Below are positions 23,675 to 30,159 of a stretch of 30,159 nucleotides of DNA, one piece after another. Each line of letters opens with the position of its first letter. Position 1 is the first letter of the stretch. Location: assembly GCA_001515955.1 (NCBI GenBank), contig LOES01000231.1, positions 1 to 30,159 of the forward strand, in the 5' to 3' direction. A program made the position numbers and the translations under genes. This DNA comes from Clostridia bacterium BRH_c25 (GTDB taxonomy: Bacteria > Bacillota_A > Clostridia > Lutisporales > Lutisporaceae). The notes below the pieces were generated by a model that saw only the letters and a program-made list of their open reading frames with translations, was not told the origin of the DNA and searched no databases.

Positions 23675-23866
23675 ATGAAACCAAAAGTAATTATCCACAC
23701 TCAGACTAGTCTGGATGGATGTATTAAAGGCTTTGAGGATACGGGAATTTATTACCGCCTTGCCTATCGCTTTAATGCTGATATGGTTCTGTTCGGTTCA
23801 AATACCGTCCTCACCGCTGCCGACTCCTTCAATCCCATTTTCAAAAAGTTGATATCTCAATGTTGA
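23675..23866 (+). pseudogene. Truncated RibD_C / dihydrofolate-reductase-like gene, N-terminal part
   Basis: The first 48 residues (MKPKVIIHTQTSLDGCIKG then YRLAYRFNADMVLFGSNT) match the opening of the reductase family that includes the RibD C-terminal domain, whose members are about 200-230 residues. Here the frame ends after 63 codons and no continuation is found before the VOC gene 10 bases away, so over two thirds is missing. The binding site AAGGAGGAATCA and probable promoter are intact, so a short peptide may still be made. It is the only plus-strand gene of its neighbourhood. Confidence 0.75.
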
Positions 23867-23875
23867 ATTGCCCAT

Positions 23876-24265
23876 TTATATTGTTATCTCAAGCCTGTTC
23901 CCATCAGGATCCAGTATGCAGCTTTCATAATAGCCATCTCCCGTATAGCGTGGCTCGCTGACAACGGTATACCCTGCTTTCATTATTTCGTCTGTGATAG
24001 CGTTAACCTTCTCAATACTCCCTACTGAAACAGCAATATGTATTAATCCAATATACTGATTTGCTATATCATTCAAGTTCATTGGAATAGTCGGCATCTG
24101 CATTATCTCAAGCCTGGCACCCGAGTCAAATTTAATGAAATATGATTCAAAGGACTTCTTCGGGTTAGTATACTTGTCTCCGGCAATTCCGCCAAAATAG
24201 CTTGTATAAAACGTCTTTAGTCCTTCTATATCTCTGGTCCATACCGCTACATGCTCGATTTTCAT
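23876..24265 (-). CDS. VOC family (glyoxalase-like) protein
   Basis: 129-residue single-domain vicinal-oxygen-chelate protein with two beta-alpha-beta-beta-beta modules: MKIEHVAVWTRDIEGLKTFYTSYFGG at the start and GLIHIAVSVGSIEKVNAITDEIMKAGY near 73-99. Candidate metal ligands are His5, Glu53, His76 and Glu126 in the final NRLEITI. Members act as glyoxalases, epimerases or antibiotic-sequestering proteins; no substrate can be assigned. The ATG follows GGAAAGGATGTATTGTA. Confidence 0.88.
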   Translation of the reverse strand: MKIEHVAVWTRDIEGLKTFYTSYFGGIAGDKYTNPKKSFESYFIKFDSGARLEIMQMPTIPMNLNDIANQYIGLIHIAVSVGSIEKVNAITDEIMKAGYTVVSEPRYTGDGYYESCILDPDGNRLEITI

Positions 24266-24300
24266 TACAATACATCCTTTCCGGTGAATTTATCTCATTT

Positions 24301-24834
24301 TTATCTGTAGAAAACACTTCTCCTATCCAGTTCCACTTTTCTGGATAATACTATGATTATACACTCTTCCAAAGCAGAAACAGCAGTAACTATCATTGTT
24401 ATCAATATGTATGTATTAAGATCAAATATAATCATACTGATTGGAATGCAAAATATCATGAACCCTGCTATTTTGTTAGCTATTGTATGAATGAAAACTA
24501 TATTTTTAAATTTAACAAATCCGATAATAATACTGCTTATCCTGAGGAATATAATGATAGCAATGGGTGCCAGATATTTAATAATCATCGTTCTAAACCA
24601 AATAAAAGAAAGCAATAACAGAACACAATAGAATACAAAATCAGCTATTGAATCCAATTTTGCGCCTGTTCTGCTTTCGATATTATATTTTCTGGCGATA
24701 AGCCCATCAAATAAATCAGTCAATCCCGCTGCTACATATATAAAAATACTTGATTTATCGGGATAAATAATGAGCAATACCAGTGACAGGATTATTCGGG
24801 TTAATGACAGCATATTAGGAACATATTTAATCAT
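24301..24834 (-). CDS. CDP-alcohol phosphatidyltransferase family protein
   Basis: 177-residue membrane enzyme making phospholipids from CDP-diacylglycerol and an alcohol. The whole active-site motif D-x2-DG-x2-AR-x8-G-x3-D-x3-D is present as TDLFDGLIARKYNIESRTG then AKLDSIADF near 39-66, so it should be active. Five or six hydrophobic segments follow. The short length fits PgsA-like or small archaetidyl-type members. The alcohol substrate is unknown. It lies 35 bases before the VOC gene on the same strand and 96 bases after the DsrE gene. Confidence 0.88.
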   Translation of the reverse strand: MIKYVPNMLSLTRIILSLVLLIIYPDKSSIFIYVAAGLTDLFDGLIARKYNIESRTGAKLDSIADFVFYCVLLLLSFIWFRTMIIKYLAPIAIIIFLRISSIIIGFVKFKNIVFIHTIANKIAGFMIFCIPISMIIFDLNTYILITMIVTAVSALEECIIIVLSRKVELDRRSVFYR

Positions 24835-24930
24835 TTCTTCTCCTAAGTAAATTTATTCAAACAAATTAATTGCGGTTATTCGCTGCTTTACCTGCTGTTG
24901 GCCTATAGCGCCAATTCCTTCTGTGACATA

Positions 24931-25275
24931 TTATATCATCAGCAATTTCTCATTTTCCTTTAATATCTCCGTCAAGCCTTCTCCCCAATACTTTACCTCA
25001 ACTCCTAATTCCAGCAGTATATCCGTTACTCCCAATTGATCTGCACATGCTTTACATGCAGTGACATTAACCCCTATATGCAGTGCTTGCTTGATCTTCT
25101 CCTGAATCAGAGCATCTTCCGCAGCAAGCTTTGCTGGAGCTCCCCAGATTATTATCGTTACTTCATCCCACCAGTTACTTATTTTGCTGTTTATCCCATA
25201 CATCATCACCATTTTCTCTGAAGTTATCAGGTCTGCGTTGGTCCATAAAATATACAACTTTTTTGATTCGCTCAT
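24931..25275 (-). CDS. DsrE-family protein
   Basis: 114 residues. DsrE/TusD-like fold: KLYILWTNADLITSEKMVMMYG near 6-27, then VTIIIWGAPAKLAAED near 39-54, and Cys74/Cys77 in TACKACADQLG, the region that bears the active cysteine in sulfur-carrying relatives. Related to predicted peroxiredoxin/sulfur-relay subunits. The ATG follows GGGAGGCAAGTGAGGAAATAAA. No sulfur genes are beside it, so a role in sulfur relay is only a family guess. Confidence 0.82.
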   Translation of the reverse strand: MSESKKLYILWTNADLITSEKMVMMYGINSKISNWWDEVTIIIWGAPAKLAAEDALIQEKIKQALHIGVNVTACKACADQLGVTDILLELGVEVKYWGEGLTEILKENEKLLMI

Positions 25276-25311
25276 TTTATTTCCTCACTTGCCTCCCTAA
25301 ATTTTGTATCA

Positions 25312-25797
25312 CTATAAGTTTATCCGCTTCATAAAGAACAGTATTTCTTCTTCGGTAAATCCTAGCTTCCTATATAAGTTATGTGCTCCCCCATTGTCTA
25401 TTTCTGCATGCAGCTGGACTCTTCTATATGCATTCTGCTCAGCATAACCAATCAAGTATTCCATCATTTTTTCCCCGATACCACATCTTCTATAGGGTGC
25501 AGCGATATACAAATCATCAATTGTCAAAGCTTTGCCTCCGGACCATATACTGTAAACTGTCCATGTGTTTACATACCCGACAACTTTGCCGTCAACTTCA
25601 GCAACAAAGATCAGTATATGCTCAGGCATACTCAATGCTTCTTTAAATACACTTCCCATTTCTTCTTCCGAAGGTATTTTCAGAGATGTCCAATAAGGGT
25701 TCTCAGCCATTACCTCCTGCATAAAATCAAGGTTAAGCTTTACAAATGCCGTTTTATCCTTTGCATCACATTCCCTGATAATGAGATTATCTATCAT
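25312..25797 (-). CDS. GNAT acetyltransferase, aminoglycoside-acetyltransferase-like
   Basis: 161 residues from the ATG at 25797, chosen for GGGGGATAGAGTT before it; the frame is open to 25866. Acetyl-CoA loop YIAAPYRRCGIGEKMMEYL near 95-113, with the DNGGAHNLYRKLGFTEEE segment near 134-151. GNATs of this size acetylate antibiotics, polyamines or proteins. It is 88 bases below the VOC/PhnB-like gene. Confidence 0.87.
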   Translation of the reverse strand: MIDNLIIRECDAKDKTAFVKLNLDFMQEVMAENPYWTSLKIPSEEEMGSVFKEALSMPEHILIFVAEVDGKVVGYVNTWTVYSIWSGGKALTIDDLYIAAPYRRCGIGEKMMEYLIGYAEQNAYRRVQLHAEIDNGGAHNLYRKLGFTEEEILFFMKRINL

Positions 25798-25885
25798 AAC
25801 TCTATCCCCCTTTACAGCTTGAAGTATCTTGGAAATAAACTCCACAGGACGGTTCAGTGCCTGCAATATTTATTTTCTTTTTACA

Positions 25886-26299
25886 TCACTTGTCTTCAAG
25901 TAAAAGCCCCCATCTTACACCGTATCTATCAACTATAGAAGCTGTACATGAGCTGTATGTAGTCTCTTTCAACGGTATTATTGCATAACCTCCATCAATT
26001 AACAATGAATATGCTTCCTTCAATTCTTCCTTATTATTGAAGGTTACTGTTATAAATGAATTGCTGCCGAATGTGACTCCCTCCAATAAATCGGAAAAGA
26101 AAAATCTCTGATTTCCTATAAACATTTCTGCATGATATACATATTCTTTTTCTTTTTCTGTTAATTCTCTTTCCAAATCAGAAGGATCAGCATCAGAATA
26201 GTAAATCAACATAGTGACTTTACACTTAAAAGCTTTCTCATAGAGCATCAGAGCCTTTTTGCATTCTCCATTATACTGGAAGTTAGGTGTTATAATCAT
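25886..26299 (-). CDS. PhnB-like VOC family protein
   Basis: 137 residues of the PhnB/YjdN branch: it opens with ITPNFQYNGECKKALMLYEKAFKCKVTMLIYYSDAD (3-38), has YVYHAEMFIGNQRFFFSDL near 53-71, and ends with ...DRYGVRWGLLLED. This DUF3291-like/3-demethylubiquinone methyltransferase-like fold has no known reaction. Its ATG overlaps the stop of the upstream GNAT gene (ATGA), so they are translated together; binding site GGGGAGAGATTT. Confidence 0.87.
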   Translation of the reverse strand: MIITPNFQYNGECKKALMLYEKAFKCKVTMLIYYSDADPSDLERELTEKEKEYVYHAEMFIGNQRFFFSDLLEGVTFGSNSFITVTFNNKEELKEAYSLLIDGGYAIIPLKETTYSSCTASIVDRYGVRWGLLLEDK

Positions 26300-26826
26300 A
26301 AATCTCTCCCCTTCAACATATTCTTGTACTCCTGTGAAAAGTTGTCCAATGCTGCTCCGCAGAGTCTATAAATTCTTAATTCTTCTAAAGGAAATGCACC
26401 TAACTTTTTATAAAATTTTATTGCTGGATCGTTCCAGTCATGAACCCACCACTCTAATCTGCCCAAGTTCCTTTCAACAGTCAAATCAGCAAGATACGAC
26501 AGTATAATCTTGCCAAAACCCTTACCTCGCATTTCAGGTATCACATACAAATCTACCAAATGCAAACCTGGTCTTCCAAGAAAGGTCGAAAAGTTCTGAT
26601 GAAATAATGCAAAGCCTACTGGCTTTCCTTCATATTCTGCAATAATTACTTCAGCACCTTTTTGCTCAAACAACGATTTCTCAAGTACTGCTTCTGTAGC
26701 TGTTACTTGATCCAATTCCCCTTCATAAGCAGCCAATTCCTTAATAAACCACAGGATTAACGCAGTATCCTTTCTTTCAGCGTATCGAAGTCTGAGGTTC
26801 TCTACACCAGTTGCAATTATATCCAC
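26296..26826 (-). CDS. GNAT acetyltransferase, diamine/polyamine type
   Basis: 176 residues, starting with GTG at 26826 after AAGGGGGAATCATT. Typical diamine N-acetyltransferase marks: LRYAERKDTALILWFIKELAAYE near 14-36, HLVDLYVIPEMRGKGFGKIILSYL near 88-111 with the acetyl-CoA loop, and WWVHDWNDPAIKFYKKLGA near 126-144. Resembles SpeG/SSAT-like enzymes acting on polyamines, though this is by pattern. Translationally coupled to the PhnB-like VOC gene. Confidence 0.88.
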   Translation of the reverse strand: MDIIATGVENLRLRYAERKDTALILWFIKELAAYEGELDQVTATEAVLEKSLFEQKGAEVIIAEYEGKPVGFALFHQNFSTFLGRPGLHLVDLYVIPEMRGKGFGKIILSYLADLTVERNLGRLEWWVHDWNDPAIKFYKKLGAFPLEELRIYRLCGAALDNFSQEYKNMLKGRDL

Positions 26827-26900
26827 AATGATTCCCCCTTAGAATATATTCGTACAACATGTATTTACCTGCATATTAAATTCATTACACTCTACCTTAT

Positions 26901-26960
26901 GCCTGACGGACACGCGGTCACGGCCCCACCAAGCCGGGCCCTGGACCCTGCATGACCGGT
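26901..26960. other. GC-rich structured island of unknown origin
   Basis: About 74 percent GC over 57 bases by my count in an otherwise AT-rich spacer. It can fold: GGTCA (26916-26920) with TGACC (26953-26957), and inside it GGCCC (26922-26926) with GGGCC (26936-26940). No frame fits a protein. It does not fit a tRNA or any RNA family I recognise. The rest of 26827-27038 is empty as far as I can tell. Confidence 0.55.
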
Positions 26961-27038
26961 CTTGTTGTACAAAGACACAATATTTCTAATATCTAATTGC
27001 ATCGGGCACATTCCCAGCTTCAAAGGCTGACAAGGTGG

Positions 27039-27470
27039 TCAACTCTTATAACACTTAGAACATTCCTTATAATACCAAGAATATCTGGACCCGCACTTAC
27101 AAGTCCACTTTTCTTTCATTAACTCCAACCACTTTTCTTCCCCAACTTCTTTCAATAAATTAAGATTACTTATCGTTTCTTCATGGTGCGGTTTTCCGTC
27201 ACTATTAAATCTTATTGATTTATCACACGGAAATTTCTCGCATTGACTGCAATACTCAATTTTTTTGTTCATTGCACAGTCTCTTATGGCACATTCCCCA
27301 CATTTATTCTCCAATCTGCATCCAGGACAAAATTCAAGTGGTTCGTTCTTTAATTTGTCATAATATGCCGGCATACATATTATGTGCTCCCTGTTGTCCT
27401 CTTCAAAAGCAACTCTGAAGCTGCATGCCCCGCAAAAAAGTCCACAGTAGGCTATAAGCTCACTTGCCAT
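27039..27470 (-). CDS. DUF3795 cysteine-rich protein
   Basis: 143 residues. DUF3795 pattern: AYCGLFCGACSFRVAF near 7-22, then CPGCRLENKCGECAIRDCAMNKKIEYCSQCEKFPCDK near 49-85, rich in Cys pairs likely to bind zinc or an Fe-S cluster. The tail adds CKCG and CSKC (near 124-142), another zinc-ribbon-like pair. Function unknown; frequent in clostridia and archaea. Soluble. The ATG follows GGGAGGCATTAATAT. Confidence 0.87.
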   Translation of the reverse strand: MASELIAYCGLFCGACSFRVAFEEDNREHIICMPAYYDKLKNEPLEFCPGCRLENKCGECAIRDCAMNKKIEYCSQCEKFPCDKSIRFNSDGKPHHEETISNLNLLKEVGEEKWLELMKEKWTCKCGSRYSWYYKECSKCYKS

Positions 27471-27500
27471 ATATTAATGCCTCCCAAATATGTACATATT

Positions 27501-27705
27501 CTATTCTTCTATCATCTCAATAAGAAAAGATACAGGTCTTGTTCCATCAGTGCAGCATGCTACCTGCATATGCTCCTTTTTCCACCATGGGGTATAACTT
27601 GCACCTCCTCTTATTGAATGCCAGACAAAAAATATACTTTGCCATGCAAAGGTACAAAAGCCTTCCGGTTGTTTTGGGCATTCCCCGTCAATGATTAATG
27701 TGCGG
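27501..27705 (-). pseudogene. TIGR04076 family gene, C-terminal part, joined to a broken racemase
   Basis: The frame from about 27705 to the TAG at 27501 reads IDGECPKQPEGFCTFAW, then WKKEHMQVACCTDGTRPVSF, the second half of the small TIGR04076 family. The first half is missing. The frame continues upstream to 27752 only through out-of-frame racemase sequence, so it has lost its own start. The deletion joint lies near 27690-27705. Confidence 0.75.
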
Positions 27706-27825
27706 ATAATCGATATCATACTTTGCACCATATTGAATCTGACATTGGTCAAGAACCAGCTCCAAAAAAGGAGCAGTTGACCTGGGCCCCATACCTGCTA
27801 ATATCCCGATACTGCTATGTGTCAT
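27690..27825 (-). pseudogene. Aspartate/glutamate racemase gene, N-terminal stub
   Basis: From the ATG at 27825, with a perfect AGGAGGTTAAG in front, the frame reads SIGILAGMGPRSTAPF and YGAKYDIDYPHI, the opening of the Asp/Glu racemase family, then hits TGA (27688-27690) after 45 codons. Full members have about 230 residues, including two catalytic cysteines that are lost here. Beyond the stop the DNA continues in another frame as the TIGR04076 tail. Confidence 0.78.
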
Positions 27826-27843
27826 CTTAACCTCCTGTAATAC

Positions 27844-28002
27844 TCATCCCATACTGCCTGCCTCAATGTCAAGATCCTCAAATTTATTAGTATTTTCTTT
27901 CAGCAATATTGTATTTTCGCCCTCTGCAGCAAGCCATTTAAAGTCCGCAAGCCCTTTTCCTCCAATACAGGTTAAGCCATTTAGTTTTTCTGTAAAGTCA
28001 AA
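27844..28002 (-). pseudogene. C-terminal fragment of an unrecognised gene
   Basis: A 52-codon frame directly after TAA and without a start codon, ending in TGA at 27844-27846. It reads as real protein (FTEKLNGLTCIGGKGLADF, then WLAAEGENTILLKENTNKF, EDLDIEAGSMG), and its stop lies just before the racemase binding site, as in an operon. The family is not recognised. The upstream part is gone. Confidence 0.6.
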
Positions 28003-28024
28003 TTAATAGCCTGCTAGCAAATAT

Positions 28025-28426
28025 TTATTTCTGGGCACTATTTAATGCATTTTCTATAGCTTTCAATATTACTTTACTGCTTGAAGTAGCACCAGAAACT
28101 ATGTCTACCTCCAATGACTGAGCTTCGACAACTTTACCAGGTATTATTTCCGCTGAAGCTCCCCTGCCGTTCTCGTGTTTTACCAGTTCGATTTCTTCTA
28201 TTTTATGGTTCTTTACAGTCACCTTAACTTCAGCAGCAACCCACAAAACGTCATAACTGCCAGTATAAGTCCCATCCGCTATTTCAGAGACATTAACGTT
28301 TGATACAGTTATATCTGCAACCTGCTTCCGATATGTTTTTAAATCATTGTAAGACTTAACACCTAAATAACCTCCAACGATGACTATCATCAAAACAGCT
28401 AAAATTATTAATTGTTTCTTTTTCAT
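28025..28426 (-). CDS. FMN-binding domain protein, membrane anchored
   Basis: 133 residues from the ATG at 28426, set by AGAGGGGGATAAATAGC. An N-terminal anchor (residues 6-23) precedes one FMN_bind domain: DGTYTGSYD near 51-59, VKVTVKNHKIEEIELVKHENG near 67-87, and the flavinylation-type motif SGATSSS at 111-117, whose Thr or Ser can carry FMN in a phosphoester bond. Such proteins work in extracellular or membrane electron transfer. A longer frame to 28486 exists only because it reads backward into the end of the TnpB element, so it is not a real start. The FMN domain is complete. Confidence 0.88.
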   Translation of the reverse strand: MKKKQLIILAVLMIVIVGGYLGVKSYNDLKTYRKQVADITVSNVNVSEIADGTYTGSYDVLWVAAEVKVTVKNHKIEEIELVKHENGRGASAEIIPGKVVEAQSLEVDIVSGATSSSKVILKAIENALNSAQK

Positions 28427-28453
28427 GCTATTTATCCCCCTCTGTTTTATAAG

Positions 28454-28511
28454 TGTATCTAAATAGAGATACCTGAAACTCACCATGCATAAAGGCAGGC
28501 GGTTCTTGAGT
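28454..28511 (-). repeat. Right end of the TnpB element: terminal hairpin and adjacent target
   Basis: On the minus strand ACTC ... CCTGC-loop-GCATGG ... GAGT makes an imperfect hairpin at 28478-28511, followed by TTTCAG, which matches the right-end layout of IS200/IS605-family elements as I recall it. The 20 bases beyond (28454-28473) contain GTATCT/AGATAC and would be the guide-encoding flank. Confidence 0.5.
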
Positions 28512-28645
28512 ACTGACTAACTTTTTATACAGACCGAAACCTGTATACGCTGATTAGTTTCCCCAAGACTTTCACTATCAAGGATTCCGATGAATCCATT
28601 GACGATAGTATAGCGCCCGTTTCAAGACGTTTTTATACTCATATT
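28474..28645 (-). ncRNA. Probable TnpB guide RNA (omega RNA / reRNA) region
   Basis: Downstream of the TnpB stop on the same strand lie three hairpins: CTATC..GGATTC-atcg-GAATCC..GATAG near 28569-28602, TATACAG-gtttcggt-CTGTATA near 28532-28553, and the right-end hairpin at 28478-28511. The order and place match the scaffold RNA made from the 3' end of tnpB and the element end, whose next ~20 bases of flank act as guide. No family search was possible. Confidence 0.55.
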
Positions 28646-30099
28646 ACATTTTTCAAAGCCGGCTTTAAAGTTGTATTCCTCAAACGTTCAATTTCCTTAT
28701 CGTGCAATACCATGAATTTCTCAAAATCCTCCTTGCACATTTCCTGTTCAATGCTTTTATGATCATCAGCTATATGCTGTATTAAAAATGCCGAATATAA
28801 GTCTCTCTGAACCTTCATCCCGTCTAAATCATTCCATCTTTGACTCAATTTCTTTTTGCTGTATTCTCCGTTCAAGTGGTTATACTGGCTAGCTTTAACC
28901 TCTTTGGTGTTAACCTTGATCAATTCTTTCCCCAAATATCTCAACTTATTGTCTATGAAGGTTAATAATTTCGCTGGCGCTTTGTTTGCAAGCGATTTCC
29001 CAAATCGCTTGTTCTTTTTAATCTTTCCGGTTTTCTCACTAACTTCTGTTTTCTTGCTCCTCCGTTGAAGTCCTTTAAAACTCATTTCCTCAACATAGAT
29101 TGCAGCTCCAAGTGAAAGGATATAGTTACTCATTTGCTGATGCTGATATTCTCTAATGTCTGCCTGTTTCCGGTATGTTTCTTTTAGCTCTGTCTGTGCT
29201 TTTTTATACCGGTTCGATTTCTTCCAGGTCAATTTGCCCTTCTTGTTTGTTCCATCAGGTTTGAAATTATCCGGATTGTTCGCTCGTTTGCTCCTGTCCA
29301 TGTATCTTAGCAATCTGCGCTTCTGGTTTTCTATGTTCTGTACCCTATCAGCCAATTCCAAGAGTTTTACTTCCTCGGATGCTGATATGGCAATTGATTG
29401 AGTTCCAATATCCAATCCAACGGTTCCTGAACCAATATCTCTTCGGGGTTCACCGGCTTTATTCACTTTCATGGGTGGAAACCCCTTGAACTCTATCTGC
29501 AGATAATACTTAAATTTGCTTTTTATGAACTTTCTCTTTATCCTGCAATAGCAGATTTCATCTTGCATTGCTCGGTTTTCATAGGGGTTATCATAGTCTA
29601 TTTTTACTCCAAGGGCTAACCCATTCCAGATCAGTTGATTATCCTTGAAACGGATTCCGGTCTTATTACTCTTACCTTCAAGTGAATCCAGTTCTTCGTA
29701 TCGCTTAAAATGAACCTTGTCACCACTGCCAAACAACAAATCCTCCATAGCTGCCCATACTCTTGTTGCTATCTTCTGGGCGGTGAATGAATCTATGTTT
29801 TCTCTGAAATGATGTTGCATTTTCTTCACGTCTTCATGCAGGGAATATTCATTCAGCCTTGACCGTTTATACATTTCGTTCAATTCCTTGTACAAAGGTT
29901 TCCTCAGCTTTTCATCCGTATCTTTGATTTGTTGTCTTAACTGCCTGTAGGCTTTTGTTTCAATAAGGCAATGATAACGCTTATATACCATGGAAAGGAC
30001 TGCATTATATATCTTTCTTCCGATCTCGAACCGCTTACTCAATATATCTTCCTGATATTTTTCTGTCTTCAGCGGGAAAGTCACGCAATATCGGCTCAC
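28639..30099 (-). CDS. tnpB: TnpB family RNA-guided nuclease (IS605 OrfB-like)
   Basis: About 486 residues from the GTG at 30099, placed by AAAGGAGGTGAGTT; the frame is open to 30135 only as a TTG. RuvC residues are all present (numbers from 30135): Asp242 in GTVGLDIGTQSIAIS, Glu349/Glu350 in IYVEEMSFKG, and Asp445 in KVQRDLYSAF. The usual zinc-finger region between the last two has no cysteine: SQYNHLNGEYSKKKLSQRWN replaces it. The tail after Asp445 is longer than usual. In IS elements TnpB cuts the empty site using an RNA guide to favour transposon retention. No TnpA is seen inside the window, and the left end lies at or past 30159, so the element may be a lone tnpB (IS1341-like). Confidence 0.85.
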   Translation of the reverse strand: MSRYCVTFPLKTEKYQEDILSKRFEIGRKIYNAVLSMVYKRYHCLIETKAYRQLRQQIKDTDEKLRKPLYKELNEMYKRSRLNEYSLHEDVKKMQHHFRENIDSFTAQKIATRVWAAMEDLLFGSGDKVHFKRYEELDSLEGKSNKTGIRFKDNQLIWNGLALGVKIDYDNPYENRAMQDEICYCRIKRKFIKSKFKYYLQIEFKGFPPMKVNKAGEPRRDIGSGTVGLDIGTQSIAISASEEVKLLELADRVQNIENQKRRLLRYMDRSKRANNPDNFKPDGTNKKGKLTWKKSNRYKKAQTELKETYRKQADIREYQHQQMSNYILSLGAAIYVEEMSFKGLQRRSKKTEVSEKTGKIKKNKRFGKSLANKAPAKLLTFIDNKLRYLGKELIKVNTKEVKASQYNHLNGEYSKKKLSQRWNDLDGMKVQRDLYSAFLIQHIADDHKSIEQEMCKEDFEKFMVLHDKEIERLRNTTLKPALKNVI

Positions 30100-30159
30100 C
30101 AACTCACCTCCTTTCCGATGTCTTTTGATTTTCAATATATTGCTTAATCACACCTAATG

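Noticed and set aside
25381..25938. Plus-strand 185-codon frame across the GNAT and VOC genes
   Set aside because: It is antisense to two clearly recognisable genes and has a Cys/Phe/Ser-rich shadow composition.
26901..26960. GC-rich island as a tRNA or known small RNA
   Set aside because: No cloverleaf, no T-loop sequence and no CCA; it does not match SRP, RNase P, tmRNA or 6S patterns known to me.
28427..28486. Start of the FMN-binding gene at 28486
   Set aside because: The extra 20 codons read through the TnpB element's right end; the strong binding site and an anchor-type signal begin at 28426.
1..30159. CRISPR array or cas operon
   Set aside because: No regularly spaced direct repeats occur; the intergenic repeats are inverted, few and irregularly placed.

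Overview
The window looks like chromosomal DNA of a low-GC, strictly anaerobic clostridium. Cellulolytic Ruminiclostridium/Acetivibrio relatives are my guess from the flavour of the proteins; no rRNA or housekeeping marker fixes the taxon. Supporting signs are strong AGGAGG ribosome binding sites, AT-rich spacers, Gram-positive lipoprotein and anchor signals, DUF1836, YmaF, DUF3795 and TIGR04076 proteins, and iron-sulfur enzymes. Nearly all genes lie on the minus strand. I see no rRNA, tRNA or CRISPR array.

Layout. (1) Positions 336-8520 hold one seven-gene minus-strand operon read from 8520 leftward: a UbiD-type decarboxylase, a UbiA-type prenyltransferase, a NitT/TauT-like ABC importer (lipoprotein, ATPase, permease), a U32 protein with an Fe-S cysteine set, and a class III aminotransferase. 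It has a good promoter with a dyad over its -10 box. The combination suggests an oxygen-independent pathway for a prenylated aromatic or quinone-like compound, with uptake of a precursor; this is inference. (2) Positions 8.6-16.9 kb hold trhA with a 31-bp operator-like palindrome, a DUF1836 gene, a rhomboid-like protein without a catalytic serine motif, GNAT and cupin genes, a YmaF protein, murI, a ZIP metal transporter and a TDE2712-like protein. (3) Positions 16.9-26.8 kb hold an EamA exporter behind a leader-peptide/attenuator region, a Dph6-like ATP pyrophosphatase, a HAD phosphatase, a methyltransferase, a RelE-type toxin-antitoxin pair, and many small stand-alone proteins (GNAT, VOC, DUF1330, DsrE, a CDP-alcohol phosphatidyltransferase), together with truncated genes. 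(4) Positions 26.9-30.1 kb are a scrap zone: a GC-rich structured island, a fused pair of broken genes (aspartate racemase head joined to a TIGR04076 tail), another C-terminal gene fragment, an FMN-binding protein, and a TnpB element with a recognisable 3' structured RNA region.

The strongest leads are the leader-peptide attenuator before the EamA gene, the TnpB that keeps its RuvC residues but lacks the zinc-finger cysteines, the UbiD/UbiA/U32 operon, and a family of intergenic inverted repeats whose arms change sequence while keeping complementarity, two copies of which (120-169 and 12043-12089) are nearly identical although 12 kb apart.
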